Source: a virus. From it: 64,000 nt of DNA. The translations under genes and the position numbers were made by a program. Below the pieces are notes generated by a model. The model was not told the origin of the DNA. It was given only the letters and a program-made list of their open reading frames with translations, and made no database searches. The stretch covers positions 31,438 through 95,437 of IMG/VR virus record IMGVR_UViG_3300017917_005124; one strand, given 5' to 3'. The stretch's first letter is position 1. Every line of letters begins with the position of its first letter. Of the stretch, positions 37,773-46,227 are shown one piece after another.

Positions 37773-37780
37773 TATCTTTG
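37773..37780 (+). promoter_or_regulatory. Bacteroidetes-type promoter -7 box TATCTTTG
   Basis: The box lies 63 bases before the clp start; a second weaker TTTG at about 37815 could also serve. Confidence 0.45.
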
Positions 37781-37843
37781 TTTTCTTTTATTTTTAAAAT
37801 AAAATTATTAAATTTGTTTTAAACACAAATAAAAATAATTATA

Positions 37844-39190
37844 ATGGATAGAAGAGCGTTTGGGCCTGAAGATGAAGATGAATCAAGTATTGATAAAGTA
37901 AAGAAAAATAGCAAAAGCGAAACTCCAATTTTAGACCACTACGGAAAAGACTTAACTGAAATAGCAAAAAAAGGGGGTCTTGACCCAGTTGTGGGAAGGG
38001 ATTCAGAAATAGATAAGTTAATTCAAATTCTAAATAAGAGAAGGAAAAATAATCCTGTTCTTGTTGGAGAATCTGGTGTTGGTAAGACAGCAGTTGTAGA
38101 AGGGCTTGCTATTAGAATTGCAAACAAACAGGTTGACAGATGGCTCTTTAACAAGAGGGTTATTGAATTGAACTTTACTAGCATTGTTTCTGGGACAAAA
38201 TATAGAGGTGAGTTTGAACAGAGAATGGAGGATATTCTTAAGGAAGCTAAAAATAGTCCTAATGTTATAATTTTCATTGATGAGTTGCATAATGTGGTTG
38301 GAGCTGGTAGTGCATCAGGTTCAATGGATGCGTCAAATATTATTAAACCAGCTCTTGCAAGGGGTGAAATTAAAGTTATAGGGGCTACAACAGTTGATGA
38401 ATATAAGAAAATTATAGAGAGTGATAGCGCCCTTGAGAGAAGATTTCAAAAAATATATATAAATATACCATCTAAGGAGGATACTCTTTTGATACTTAAG
38501 CAATTAAGAGATAGATATGAGGATTATCATAATGTGGTATATAGTGATGAGGTTCTTGAAAAGTGTGTTGAATTTACTGATAGGTATATTAATTACAGAA
38601 ATTTCCCAGATAAGGCTATTGATGCAATGGATGAAGTTGGTTCTATAGTTAAGCTGAAAAATACAGTGGTCCCAGATAGTATTAAGAAATTAGAAAAGGA
38701 ATTAGGCAGTATTATCTCTAGCAAGAAAGATGCAGCTAAGAGTCAAAAATATGAAGATGCAGCTAAGTTTAGAGACAAAGAAAGGGAGATGAATAAAAAA
38801 ATTGAGGATGAAAGGGTTAAGTGGGAAGAAAAATTAAAAAAGAATAAAATAAATGTAACAACTCAGCATGTAGCTGAAGTGATATCTGGATATACTGGAA
38901 TTCCACTTATAAAGTTAACTGACGATGAAAATAAAAAGCTTGTTGGTATGCAAGAGTTTTTATCAAAAAAAGTTATAGGCCAAGAAGAGGCTGTGACTAA
39001 GGTGTGTGAGGCAATACAGCGCTCAAGACTTGGGCTTCAAGACCCAAATAAGCCAATTGCATCATTTTTATTGCTTGGCTCAACAGGTGTTGGTAAGTGT
39101 ATTTGTTCTGATACTCAAATAGTTATTAGAAATAAGGCAACTGGATTGACAGAAATTTTATCAATAGAAGAATTAAAAAAAAGAACTTAA
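37844..39190 (+). CDS. Clp-type AAA+ ATPase, N-terminal half, fused to split-intein N fragment
   Basis: Residues 1-418 are the first part of a ClpC/ClpB-like unfoldase lacking the usual N domain: D1 Walker A GESGVGKT (~75-82), Walker B VIIFIDELHN, a UVR-like middle helix (KSQKYEDAAKFRDKE, ~295-315), and D2 up to its Walker A, GSTGVGK. At that Lys the frame passes into 30 residues starting CICSDTQI and ends at a stop. These are an intein N fragment. The second half is at 40871. Protein splicing in trans would rebuild a 672-residue ATPase. Confidence 0.88.
   Translation: MDRRAFGPEDEDESSIDKVKKNSKSETPILDHYGKDLTEIAKKGGLDPVVGRDSEIDKLIQILNKRRKNNPVLVGESGVGKTAVVEGLAIRIANKQVDRWLFNKRVIELNFTSIVSGTKYRGEFEQRMEDILKEAKNSPNVIIFIDELHNVVGAGSASGSMDASNIIKPALARGEIKVIGATTVDEYKKIIESDSALERRFQKIYINIPSKEDTLLILKQLRDRYEDYHNVVYSDEVLEKCVEFTDRYINYRNFPDKAIDAMDEVGSIVKLKNTVVPDSIKKLEKELGSIISSKKDAAKSQKYEDAAKFRDKEREMNKKIEDERVKWEEKLKKNKINVTTQHVAEVISGYTGIPLIKLTDDENKKLVGMQEFLSKKVIGQEEAVTKVCEAIQRSRLGLQDPNKPIASFLLLGSTGVGKCICSDTQIVIRNKATGLTEILSIEELKKRT
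39098..39187 (+). other. Split intein, N fragment (30 aa)
   Basis: It starts with Cys directly after the P-loop Lys (GVGK|C) and contains the block A pattern SDTQIVIRN..TG....SIEEL. The very short N fragment is like the atypically split inteins of the AceL/VidaL kind, rather than the usual ~100-residue N half. Confidence 0.85.
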
Positions 39191-39278
39191 TACTATTCCC
39201 AATTCCTTTGCTGCCTAAAATACCTTAACTACTTATTGGAAAAACATTTTTTAAAACTATTTGTAGTAGAATTAAAAA

Positions 39279-40853
39279 ATGTTTTTTATGATTATCATAT
39301 ATAATAGAAAGAGAGTTGAATTTATAGATTTGTTCCCTATGGTTAACTTGTTTGTTAATTATTTAAAAGAAAATTACTCTTCATTAAATTTTAGTAATAA
39401 AGAATTTTATAAAAAAATAATTAAAGCATATGATTTCTTTTCACAGGTAGATGACGTAGTTCAATATACTAGGTTGACTAGGTATCTGCATAAGGGTTTT
39501 AATTTTAGTTATAAAAATATTACCAAGAAAGAATTTTGGATTGAGAGGGGTTGGTCAGAGCAAGAATCTGCAGATATTATGCGAGAGGATAAATTAAAAA
39601 GAGTAAATAAACAAATTATTACACAACAAGAAAAAAATAAAAATAAGAATGAGTTAAAATTAGACAATACATTAAAAGAATTTAGATTTATATCTGGTAA
39701 ATTCTTTTCTTCAGAATATCCAAAGTGTAATCATTGTAAAAATGAATTATTATTAAAAAAAATTAATATAAATAATTTAGATGACAAATTTTATTATAAA
39801 ATTATAAAATGTTCAAATGAAGAGTGTAAGACTAATTATATGAATAAAAAAGATAAATACATGTCATTTTTGCCAATAGATATTGCAGAAGAAATTTTAA
39901 CAAAATTTTCAGAACAAGCTAAAGAAAGAAGTATATTATCTATTGAAAGTTGGATTAAAAAAGGTTTATCAAAAAAAGAGGCAAAGATTGAGGTTTTTAA
40001 TATACAATCAGAAAATTCTAAGAAAGTAAAAAATAGATTTGTAGCATCAAAGGAGAATTTAAAAAAACTTGGAAAAACTGAAGAAGAGATAATAAATATT
40101 TGTACGACTCCAACTCAAATTGATTTTTGGATTAAAAAAGGGTTATCTAAAGAAGAGTCAATAATTAAAATAAGAACCCTCCAAGAAGAAGCAAGTCGAA
40201 AGTTTGCTAAAAAGAGGGTAGATAATCCAGGATTATATTCTGCTGTAACTCAAACTCAAATTGGATATTGGTTGAATAAGGGTTTTTCAGAAGAAGAGGC
40301 AAGGGGCAGGTTGTCAGAAAGACAGTTAACTTTTAGTTTAGATATTTGTATAGAGAAATATGGGGAAGAAGAAGGTAGGAGAATATTTAATGAGAGGCAA
40401 AATAAGTGGAATAAGTCATTAAATGAAGGTGGAAATTTAAAAATAGGCTATTCCAAGTGTTCTCAGGATTTATTTAATTCTTTAATTGAGAGTTATAGTT
40501 TTGAAGAATTAGATGATGTTTTATTTGCTACAAAAGGTGGTGAATTTAAAATACAAAGAGAAGAAGGTGGGATTTGGATGTATGATTTCGTTGATTTGAA
40601 TAGAAAAAAAATAATTGAATATCATGGAGATATGTATCATGGAAATCCGAAAAAATATTCTGCTGGAGATTTCCCTCACCCTTTTAGAAAAAATATAACC
40701 GCACAAGAGATGTGGGATAAAGATGGGTTAAAAATAAAAAATGCTGAGGAACAAGGGTTTAAGGTGTTTATTGTTTGGGATTCAGAATATAGGTGGGGAA
40801 ATAAACAAAAAGTTATTGATAAGTGTCTTGATTTTTTGGATATTAACAAATAA
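39279..40853 (+). CDS. Homing endonuclease between the clp halves (EDxHD/Vsr-like)
   Basis: The 524-residue protein has four copies of a helical repeat of form WIxKGLSxxEA at about 85, 225, 285 and 327, probably DNA-binding, and a zinc finger (CNHC..CSNEEC, ~148-186). The C-terminal ~95 residues hold YDFVD, then IIEYHGDMYHGNP and a final FIVWDSE, matching the Vsr-like EDxHD endonuclease pattern reported with fractured split-intein genes. It sits exactly between the split clp genes, so it probably spreads the break. ATG 39279 follows an A-rich leader. Confidence 0.78.
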   Translation: MFFMIIIYNRKRVEFIDLFPMVNLFVNYLKENYSSLNFSNKEFYKKIIKAYDFFSQVDDVVQYTRLTRYLHKGFNFSYKNITKKEFWIERGWSEQESADIMREDKLKRVNKQIITQQEKNKNKNELKLDNTLKEFRFISGKFFSSEYPKCNHCKNELLLKKININNLDDKFYYKIIKCSNEECKTNYMNKKDKYMSFLPIDIAEEILTKFSEQAKERSILSIESWIKKGLSKKEAKIEVFNIQSENSKKVKNRFVASKENLKKLGKTEEEIINICTTPTQIDFWIKKGLSKEESIIKIRTLQEEASRKFAKKRVDNPGLYSAVTQTQIGYWLNKGFSEEEARGRLSERQLTFSLDICIEKYGEEEGRRIFNERQNKWNKSLNEGGNLKIGYSKCSQDLFNSLIESYSFEELDDVLFATKGGEFKIQREEGGIWMYDFVDLNRKKIIEYHGDMYHGNPKKYSAGDFPHPFRKNITAQEMWDKDGLKIKNAEEQGFKVFIVWDSEYRWGNKQKVIDKCLDFLDINK

Positions 40854-40870
40854 ATAAGTAAATTTGAAGT

Positions 40871-41299
40871 ATGAATAATAAAGAAGTAAGCGATAAGCCA
40901 CAATTATTCTTTTTTGATAAAAAAGAATTTGATGGATTTAAAAAGATAATTGAAACTAAAAAAATTAGTGATTATGAAGTATTAACAGATGATGGTTTTG
41001 TTGGAATTGAAAATTTGCATACAACAACCGAGTACCAAGTTTATGAGTTAAAGACAAAATCTGGTAAAACATTAAAATGTGCAGATAATCATATTGTTTT
41101 TGATTATAATATGAATGAAGTGTTTGTGATAAATCTATCTGTTGGAGATTTAATATTTTCAAAAAATGAAAATAATGAATTATCATTAGAAGAGGTAGAA
41201 CATGTTATTGATTTAGGATACAAGGAAGAGATGTATGATTTAGAATTAGACTCTGATTCTAATAGAAGGTATTTTACAAACGGAATTCTTTCTCATAAT
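40871..41299 (+). other. Split intein, C fragment (143 aa)
   Basis: It contains YEVLTDDGFVGIENL, block B-like LKCADNHIVF, block F MYDLELDS and block G LSHN, followed by Thr as +1 nucleophile. The first ~33 residues carry an extra lead-in with LFFFDKKEFDGFKKI. Confidence 0.85.
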
Positions 41300-42064
41300 A
41301 CTCATCTTGCAAAACAACTATCAAGTTTTATGTTTCATAAGGAAGATGCGTTTATAAGGTTTGATATGAGTGAATATATGGAAAAATTCACTATTTCAAA
41401 ATTAATTGGTTCCCCTCCAGGTTATATAGGTTACGAAGAAAAGGGCATACTTACGGAGGCTGTTAAAAATAAACCATATTCAATATTATTGTTTGATGAA
41501 ATTGAAAAGGCGCACCCAGATATTTTTAATATATTTTTACAAATACTTGATGATGGTATTTTAACTGATTCATCGGGTAGAGAAATAAATTTCAAGAATT
41601 GTATAATCATTATGACATCGAATATTGGTACAGATAAAATAATGGGAAAGAAAACTCTTGGCTTTGGTGTTGCTAATGATGAGCATTCAGATATAACTTC
41701 TATTGTTGGTGATGAGCTTAAAAAATACTTAAGACCAGAGCTTATAAATAGAATTGATGAAAAAATAGTATTTAAACCTCTTACTCAAGATAATATATCT
41801 AAGATTGTGGATATTGAAATTGATAAGACAATTAAAAGAATATCTGAAAAAGGGTATGATATTATAATTTCTAAGAGCGTAAGGGATTATATAGTTGAGA
41901 TTGGGTATGACAAAGAGTATGGTGCAAGGCCTCTTAAAAGAGCTATTACTACGAATATAGAAAATGTAATCTCTCAATGTATACTTAAAAATGACATTAA
42001 AGATGGCGATAAGATTAAATTATCTTATGATAAAAAAAATAAAAAAGTCATAGCAAAAATATGA
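40871..42064 (+). CDS. Split-intein C fragment fused to Clp ATPase C-terminal half
   Basis: Residues 1-143 are the intein C fragment; residues 144-397 start THLAKQLSSFMF, the exact continuation of the D2 Walker A GxTGVGK|T. The extein half then shows FDMSEYMEKF, IGSPPGYIGYEEKG, Walker B ILLFDEIEKAH, TSNIG, LRPELINRIDE and YGARPLKRAI, all standard for ClpB/ClpC D2. It needs trans-splicing with the product of 37844 to give a working P-loop. It overlaps the next gene by four bases. Confidence 0.88.
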   Translation: MNNKEVSDKPQLFFFDKKEFDGFKKIIETKKISDYEVLTDDGFVGIENLHTTTEYQVYELKTKSGKTLKCADNHIVFDYNMNEVFVINLSVGDLIFSKNENNELSLEEVEHVIDLGYKEEMYDLELDSDSNRRYFTNGILSHNTHLAKQLSSFMFHKEDAFIRFDMSEYMEKFTISKLIGSPPGYIGYEEKGILTEAVKNKPYSILLFDEIEKAHPDIFNIFLQILDDGILTDSSGREINFKNCIIIMTSNIGTDKIMGKKTLGFGVANDEHSDITSIVGDELKKYLRPELINRIDEKIVFKPLTQDNISKIVDIEIDKTIKRISEKGYDIIISKSVRDYIVEIGYDKEYGARPLKRAITTNIENVISQCILKNDIKDGDKIKLSYDKKNKKVIAKI

Positions 42065-42618
42065 GAACCTTAAAGATAGATTTAGGTGGTAGAATTATTA
42101 TTGACAATTCTCCAGTTGATATAAACCAGCTGGAGAACAAGTCAGAATTTATATCTAGCATATTAACTTTAGATTTAGAGCTTGCAGATAATATTAGTGT
42201 TGCTGATATTATTCATTTTTTTTATGACGTAAGAGAGCTTATTAAGGATGTATTATCTGAAGAGTATGAATCAGTGAGAGCAATGGTTGTTTCATCTGTT
42301 TTACCTAGAAATTATAAAGCACTTAGAGTGTATAAGTCGTTTAAAATAGAAAAAGAAGGGAGTGATGATGAAGAGTTTATATACTTAATTCCAGAAATAG
42401 AAATAATTCCATGTGAATCAATGGAGGAAGGAGTTAGTAATATCGGAAATCTACCGATTATAATAGATGAAAATATAATTCTTATAAATGAAGATTTTAA
42501 CACAGGTAAAAATGTTACAATAAAATCTAAGTCAAAAATAAGTTTATTTGACCTTATGAGATGTATTTTTGATGAGCTCCCTGCTTTAATTAAAGATGGT
42601 ATGATATTTGCTTATTAA
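42061..42618 (+). CDS. Unknown protein coupled to clp, 185 aa
   Basis: ATG 42061 overlaps the clp stop (ATATGA), so it is translated with the ATPase C half. It is an acidic alpha/beta protein without recognised motif. It could be an adaptor or partner for the Clp machine, as adaptor genes are often linked, but that is inference. Confidence 0.62.
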   Translation: MRTLKIDLGGRIIIDNSPVDINQLENKSEFISSILTLDLELADNISVADIIHFFYDVRELIKDVLSEEYESVRAMVVSSVLPRNYKALRVYKSFKIEKEGSDDEEFIYLIPEIEIIPCESMEEGVSNIGNLPIIIDENIILINEDFNTGKNVTIKSKSKISLFDLMRCIFDELPALIKDGMIFAY

Positions 42619-42620
42619 GT

Positions 42621-42926
42621 TTATTTTTGAAATTTATATATTTGAACCAAAAATGCTATTTTGATAGCATCATCAATTTCCTTGGGTATATTACATCTAG
42701 ATTTTGGTTCATGCTCGGTTCCAGATTTCCATTCATCACCCTCATCAAGACTAGGTTTTCCTGAAGCTTCATAATAATCGAGAATTGCGCCAGTTAAATA
42801 ACTTAGTTCTACTGCTGAGTTTGTTGAATTATCTTCTTCATGTTCTATGTTTTTTATTGAATCATTAAAGCCTTCTGTTTCATCGTAATTTTTAGATTTT
42901 TTACCTTTACCTGATTTTTTAGACAT
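42621..42926 (-). CDS. Unknown late protein, 101 aa
   Basis: The start at 42926 (MSKKSGKGKKS) is chosen because a late-type box TATTTATAAATATAAA lies on the minus strand at 42943-42958; an upstream extension would read through it. The protein has a basic N terminus, an acidic middle and a helical end. No family recognised. It ends back to back with the plus-strand gene. Confidence 0.55.
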   Translation of the reverse strand: MSKKSGKGKKSKNYDETEGFNDSIKNIEHEEDNSTNSAVELSYLTGAILDYYEASGKPSLDEGDEWKSGTEHEPKSRCNIPKEIDDAIKIAFLVQIYKFQK

Positions 42927-43028
42927 ATTCTTAAGTATTATGTTTATATTTATAAATAGTAAGTATTTTTTTAATAATTTTAAAATATTTTTATTTATTT
43001 TTAAAAGCAAATTTTATAAATTTTTAAT

Positions 43029-43370
43029 ATGAAATTTATATATTTGTTTAATGTAGAAGGAACTAATGTTTATAAGATTGGTAACTCTGGAAATGTGAAC
43101 AAGAGAAGATTGGAAATTCAAACAGGTTGCCCATTTAAAGTTGTTGAGATAGTTAGGTTTAAGAGTAAATATCCAAATAAAGTTGAAAAAGCGCTTCATA
43201 ATAAATTCGGCCTTCAAAAAGAAGATGAAGATGGTAGGGAATTGCAGGGTGAATTTTTCGCCTTATCAAATGAAGATAAAAAAATGTTTATGGAGCATTG
43301 TCAAAAAATGGAAGATATGTTTCTGATTTTAGAAGAAAATACTTATTTGCAAAACAAAAAAAAGACTTGA
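43029..43370 (+). CDS. T5orf172/GIY-YIG-like small nuclease-fold protein
   Basis: The 113 residues fit the T5orf172 (MUG113) branch of the GIY-YIG fold: IYLFNVEGTNVYKIGNSGN, then RRLEIQTGCPFKVVE and KVEKALHNKF. The conserved Tyr, Arg and Glu/His positions are present. Such proteins are often free-standing in phages, either as endonucleases or DNA-binding regulators. No DNA-binding repeats are attached here. Confidence 0.7.
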   Translation: MKFIYLFNVEGTNVYKIGNSGNVNKRRLEIQTGCPFKVVEIVRFKSKYPNKVEKALHNKFGLQKEDEDGRELQGEFFALSNEDKKMFMEHCQKMEDMFLILEENTYLQNKKKT

Positions 43371-43385
43371 TTTCTCAAGTCTTTA
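43357..43385 (+). terminator. Rho-independent terminator
   Basis: AAAAGACTTG and CAAGTCTTT pair around ATTTCT; it overlaps the end of the upstream gene. Confidence 0.8.
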
Positions 43386-43403
43386 ATTTTATATGACACC
43401 TAG

Positions 43404-43423
43404 AAACCTAAACTTCTTTAGGT
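43404..43423 (-). terminator. Hairpin at end of minus-strand gene
   Basis: ACCTAAA and TTTAGGT form a perfect 7-bp stem with a 4-base loop just after the stop of the minus-strand gene; the following T tract is weak. Confidence 0.45.
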
Positions 43424-43435
43424 GATGGGAGGATA

Positions 43436-43837
43436 TCATCCAATTATTTCTTTGTCACCACTATCTTCTGCAGGAGTGTCTTCGCTTGGTGTTGTAGATA
43501 TATCTTTTGCATTTATTTGATTTAACGATTTCATTCTGTCTTGTATAGATTGCTCTATTTTTGTCTCAGAATTCTTATTAATACCAAGAAGTGCAAGGTG
43601 ATGAGCAAGTGTCATACCATAAAGTACTATATGATTTGTAGGAACTTCATAAAACCCTTTTTTGGAGATAGCTATTATAGCATTAGCAACGTCAATTCCT
43701 ATAAATACGCCAGCAGCCGTAAGTATTGCTCCAAGAATAAAATATGAAGAAAGGCGTCCAGAAGATACCTTTCCATTTTTATCTAAAACGGATAGATTAA
43801 TTAATTTAAATATTTCTTTAATTAAATTGGTTTTCAT
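43436..43837 (-). CDS. Small membrane protein, 133 aa
   Basis: Two hydrophobic segments (about residues 30-58 and 67-88) are followed by a charged, acidic tail. The size and topology are compatible with a holin or other lysis/membrane protein, but no endolysin gene is adjacent and no family is recognised. A late-type box TATTTATAAATAAA lies four bases upstream on the minus strand (43841-43854), supporting late expression. Confidence 0.6.
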   Translation of the reverse strand: MKTNLIKEIFKLINLSVLDKNGKVSSGRLSSYFILGAILTAAGVFIGIDVANAIIAISKKGFYEVPTNHIVLYGMTLAHHLALLGINKNSETKIEQSIQDRMKSLNQINAKDISTTPSEDTPAEDSGDKEIIG

Positions 43838-43924
43838 TTTTTTATTTATAAATAGTTATTAAAAACAAATAGATATTTATTTTTAATAATAAAATGTTTA
43901 TTTTTAATATAAAAATATAAAATT

Positions 43925-44572
43925 ATGAAAAAAAGAAATTTTATTTTTGACTTATACAACAAGATATTTAATAAATCAAGTGAAAAAAAAACCGTAAGAA
44001 GATTGAGTCAAAACCCTAAAACTGGAGAGTTGTCTTGGAGCGAAGGTGAAAAGCCATTTAAGGATGATGATACTAATATAGAAATAAAAAAATTTCACCT
44101 CGAAGACTCAAATAAGACAAGAACGGCTCATCTTAAGGTTCCGACTTTTATAGCAATGGAGCCATTTTGGAAGAATAGATTTTATGTTGAATTCCCTGGT
44201 ATTGTAGGACAACACTTTAATGCATACAGCTATAACGGTAGAGATACATCAAGTGATTCAAAATTGTTGACCTCAAAAATGCCTACGTCAACATCAAGAA
44301 AAAATTATTATTCCACATTTAAGGTGTTACTTACAATGACTGATATTTGCGATAAACTATTACAACTTGAATCTGAATCATCAGTTGGAGATGTTAAGAT
44401 AAACATGCTTGACCCAACTGGCGTAATTGTTAAGACAATATTACTTCCAGATTGTGAGGTTGTTGAAGTTAAATATTTTGATGAATTATCTTATGGAGGA
44501 CCAGGAGAAAAATCTGATGCTATACTCTATGGAGAAATAATAGTCAAGCACAATAAGAGAAGGATAATATAA
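43925..44572 (+). CDS. Tail tube protein (T4 gp19-like, probable)
   Basis: The 215-residue protein has an N-terminal basic arm (~1-65) and then the tube-like core: EPFWKNRFYVEFPG, KVLLTMTD, the aspartate-rich DPTGVIVKTILLPDCEVVEVKY and a closing SDAILYGEIIVKH. This arrangement is like T4 gp19-type tail tube subunits, which have NRF-V-F near the start of the barrel. It is distant from the other tail genes in the window and lies alone with its own terminator. Confidence 0.6.
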   Translation: MKKRNFIFDLYNKIFNKSSEKKTVRRLSQNPKTGELSWSEGEKPFKDDDTNIEIKKFHLEDSNKTRTAHLKVPTFIAMEPFWKNRFYVEFPGIVGQHFNAYSYNGRDTSSDSKLLTSKMPTSTSRKNYYSTFKVLLTMTDICDKLLQLESESSVGDVKINMLDPTGVIVKTILLPDCEVVEVKYFDELSYGGPGEKSDAILYGEIIVKHNKRRII

Positions 44573-44574
44573 AA

Positions 44575-44604
44575 AATGAGAGAGCTAAGTTCTCTCATTT
44601 TTTT
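44575..44604. terminator. Two-way terminator
   Basis: AAAATGAGAG and TCTCTCATTTTT pair around a short loop, between the tail-tube gene and the convergent lipoprotein gene. Confidence 0.85.
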
Positions 44605-44763
44605 TTACTTTAGTTTTTTAATTTTTAACTGCGTTGATGTAATTGTTTTTTGATTTAATTTGTTATTATTAAATCCATATGCCTCGCAATGTGATTGTTT
44701 TTTTGATTTACATGAATTAATAAAAATTGATAATAAAATAAGAATTAAGATTAGTTTTTTCAT
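44605..44763 (-). CDS. Tiny lipoprotein, 52 aa
   Basis: The protein begins MKKLILILILLSIFINSCKS: a short basic n-region, a hydrophobic core and a lipobox ending in Cys 18. The mature part is 35 residues, basic, with one further Cys. It would be lipid-anchored in the envelope; small phage lipoproteins often block superinfection or help lysis (spanin-like), which is inference. A late-type box lies on the minus strand at 44779-44790. Confidence 0.65.
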   Translation of the reverse strand: MKKLILILILLSIFINSCKSKKQSHCEAYGFNNNKLNQKTITSTQLKIKKLK

Positions 44764-44843
44764 TTAGTTGTTTTTTTGTTTTTATAAATATAATTAATTT
44801 ATAGCAATGTACAAAAAAAAATAGTTTTTATGTATTTTTTTTA

Positions 44844-44851
44844 TATATTTG
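44844..44851 (+). promoter_or_regulatory. Promoter box TATATTTG now upstream of the TnpB element
   Basis: The box matches TAnnTTTG but is followed by the left end of the inserted element; before insertion it probably served the nucleotidase gene now at 46228. Confidence 0.45.
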
Positions 44852-44984
44852 ATGCATAAAAAGCTTAATATAGCTGTTTTATAATGACCTCAGAAAGAAA
44901 ACCAAGTCATCAGCTTGCTGTGGCTTGGATGAATTGCTCTTAAATCATTGTAAATATACAACAAATTTCTTTTAAATCAATTTT

Positions 44985-45010
44985 TTTCAGAAAAACTTTA
45001 ATTTCTGAAA
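44985..45010 (+). repeat. Perfect 9-bp inverted repeat upstream of tnpB
   Basis: TTTCAGAAA and TTTCTGAAA are separated by eight bases and could form a hairpin in the tnpB leader. Confidence 0.7.
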
Positions 45011-45031
45011 ATTTCTTTGTATTTATAAGTG

Positions 45032-46168
45032 ATGCTTAAGTCATATAAATATAGAATATACCCAACAGAGGCTCAGCAGGAGCAACTTGCCAAGGCCTTC
45101 GGATGTGCTCGATTTGTTTACAACCTTGGTCTTGAGACCAAAATATCCGCCTGGACTTCTGCAAAGAAATATGTTGATGTTTTTGACTTATCCAATCAAA
45201 TGAGAGAACTCAAGAGCACAGAGGCGCCTTGGCTTAAGGATTGTCCATCTCAAGCACTTCAGATGTCCCTGAGAAACCTAGATAATGCATATACAAACTT
45301 CTTCAAGAGAGGCTCTGGTTTCCCGAAATTCAAGTCCAAGCACTCAAGACAAAGCATTCAGCTCCCGCAAGGAGTTCGAATTGCTGATGATGGCAAGCAA
45401 GTGTTTATTCCAAAGCTCAAATGGGTCGGCATTGACCTTCACAGAGCGTTACCAGATGGAGATGTCAAGACTGTGACAGTCTCAAGGACAACAACCAATA
45501 AATATTTCATCTCAATTTTGGTTGACACCAAAAGGGAAGTGCCAAGTAAGAAGCTAATAAATGAATCAACCTCAGTTGGCATTGATTTGGGCATCAAGGA
45601 TTTTGCAATAACAAGTGATGGCATGAAGTTCGAGAACAAAGACTTCATGAAATCTACACAAAAACAGCTTCGAGTTGCACAAAGGTCTCTTGCAAGAAGG
45701 GTCAAGGGAAGCGGTGGATATGAGCGACAAAAGAAGAGAGTTGCACTTTTGCATGAGAAAATTAGGAATCAAAGACAAGACTACTTACATAAGATTTCGA
45801 GCTACTTAGTCAAGACCTATGACACAATTTGCATTGAGGACCTCAGTGTCTCAGGCATGGTCAGGAACCACAATCTTGCAAGAGCCATATCAGACCAAGG
45901 ATGGAGAGAGTTTCGTTCAATGCTTGAGTACAAGGCTGAGTGGCAAGGGAAGAACATTCAGGTTATCGGGAGGTTTGACCCAAGCAGCAAGACTTGTTCT
46001 TGTTGTGGCAAGATGAATAAAGAGCTCAAGCTCTCTGATAGAAATTGGACTTGCAGAAGCTGCGAGACAACTCATGACCGAGATGTGAATTCAGCGAAGA
46101 ATATAAAGAATTTTGGGCTTCGGAACCAGCCCCGCATGTCGCAACGTGAGCCAATAGGCTGTGCGTGA
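45032..46168 (+). CDS. tnpB: TnpB RNA-guided endonuclease
   Basis: The 378-residue protein is full length. It has the N-terminal OrfB part (YRIYPTEAQQEQL), RuvC motif I SVGIDLGIKDFA (Asp), motif II ICIEDLSV (Glu), a four-Cys zinc finger (CSCCG..CRSC) and motif III HDRDVNSAKNI (Asp). All three catalytic acids are present. TnpB uses an omega RNA from the element end to cut DNA next to a short TAM. The start ATG 45032 follows a TATTTATAA box that looks like the phage late promoter. Confidence 0.92.
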   Translation: MLKSYKYRIYPTEAQQEQLAKAFGCARFVYNLGLETKISAWTSAKKYVDVFDLSNQMRELKSTEAPWLKDCPSQALQMSLRNLDNAYTNFFKRGSGFPKFKSKHSRQSIQLPQGVRIADDGKQVFIPKLKWVGIDLHRALPDGDVKTVTVSRTTTNKYFISILVDTKREVPSKKLINESTSVGIDLGIKDFAITSDGMKFENKDFMKSTQKQLRVAQRSLARRVKGSGGYERQKKRVALLHEKIRNQRQDYLHKISSYLVKTYDTICIEDLSVSGMVRNHNLARAISDQGWREFRSMLEYKAEWQGKNIQVIGRFDPSSKTCSCCGKMNKELKLSDRNWTCRSCETTHDRDVNSAKNIKNFGLRNQPRMSQREPIGCA

Positions 46169-46227
46169 TATGACGAAGCCCATTCATCGAGCCTCGCTCG
46201 TGGATGGGTCGTTCACAAGAACAAATT

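Larger units (their letters stand above)
44880..46212 (+). mobile_element. IS200/IS605-type element carrying only tnpB
   Basis: The element has tnpB but no tnpA, so it would depend on a transposase in trans. The left part (from about 44880, CTCAGAAAG) includes an imperfect hairpin around 44902-44930 (CCAAG/CTTGG). The right end carries a long hairpin at 46179-46208 (CCCATTCATCGAGC with GCTCGTGGATGGG) typical of these elements and likely the 3' part of an omega RNA. The exact ends are estimated. Base composition is richer in G+C than the surroundings, suggesting recent arrival. Confidence 0.65.

Noticed and set aside
43436-43837. Naming the minus-strand two-helix membrane protein a holin
   Set aside because: Topology fits but there is no adjacent endolysin and no family motif, so it is left as a membrane protein.
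44880-46212. Search for a tnpA transposase in the TnpB element
   Set aside because: No frame for a Y1 transposase exists on either side of tnpB within the element.
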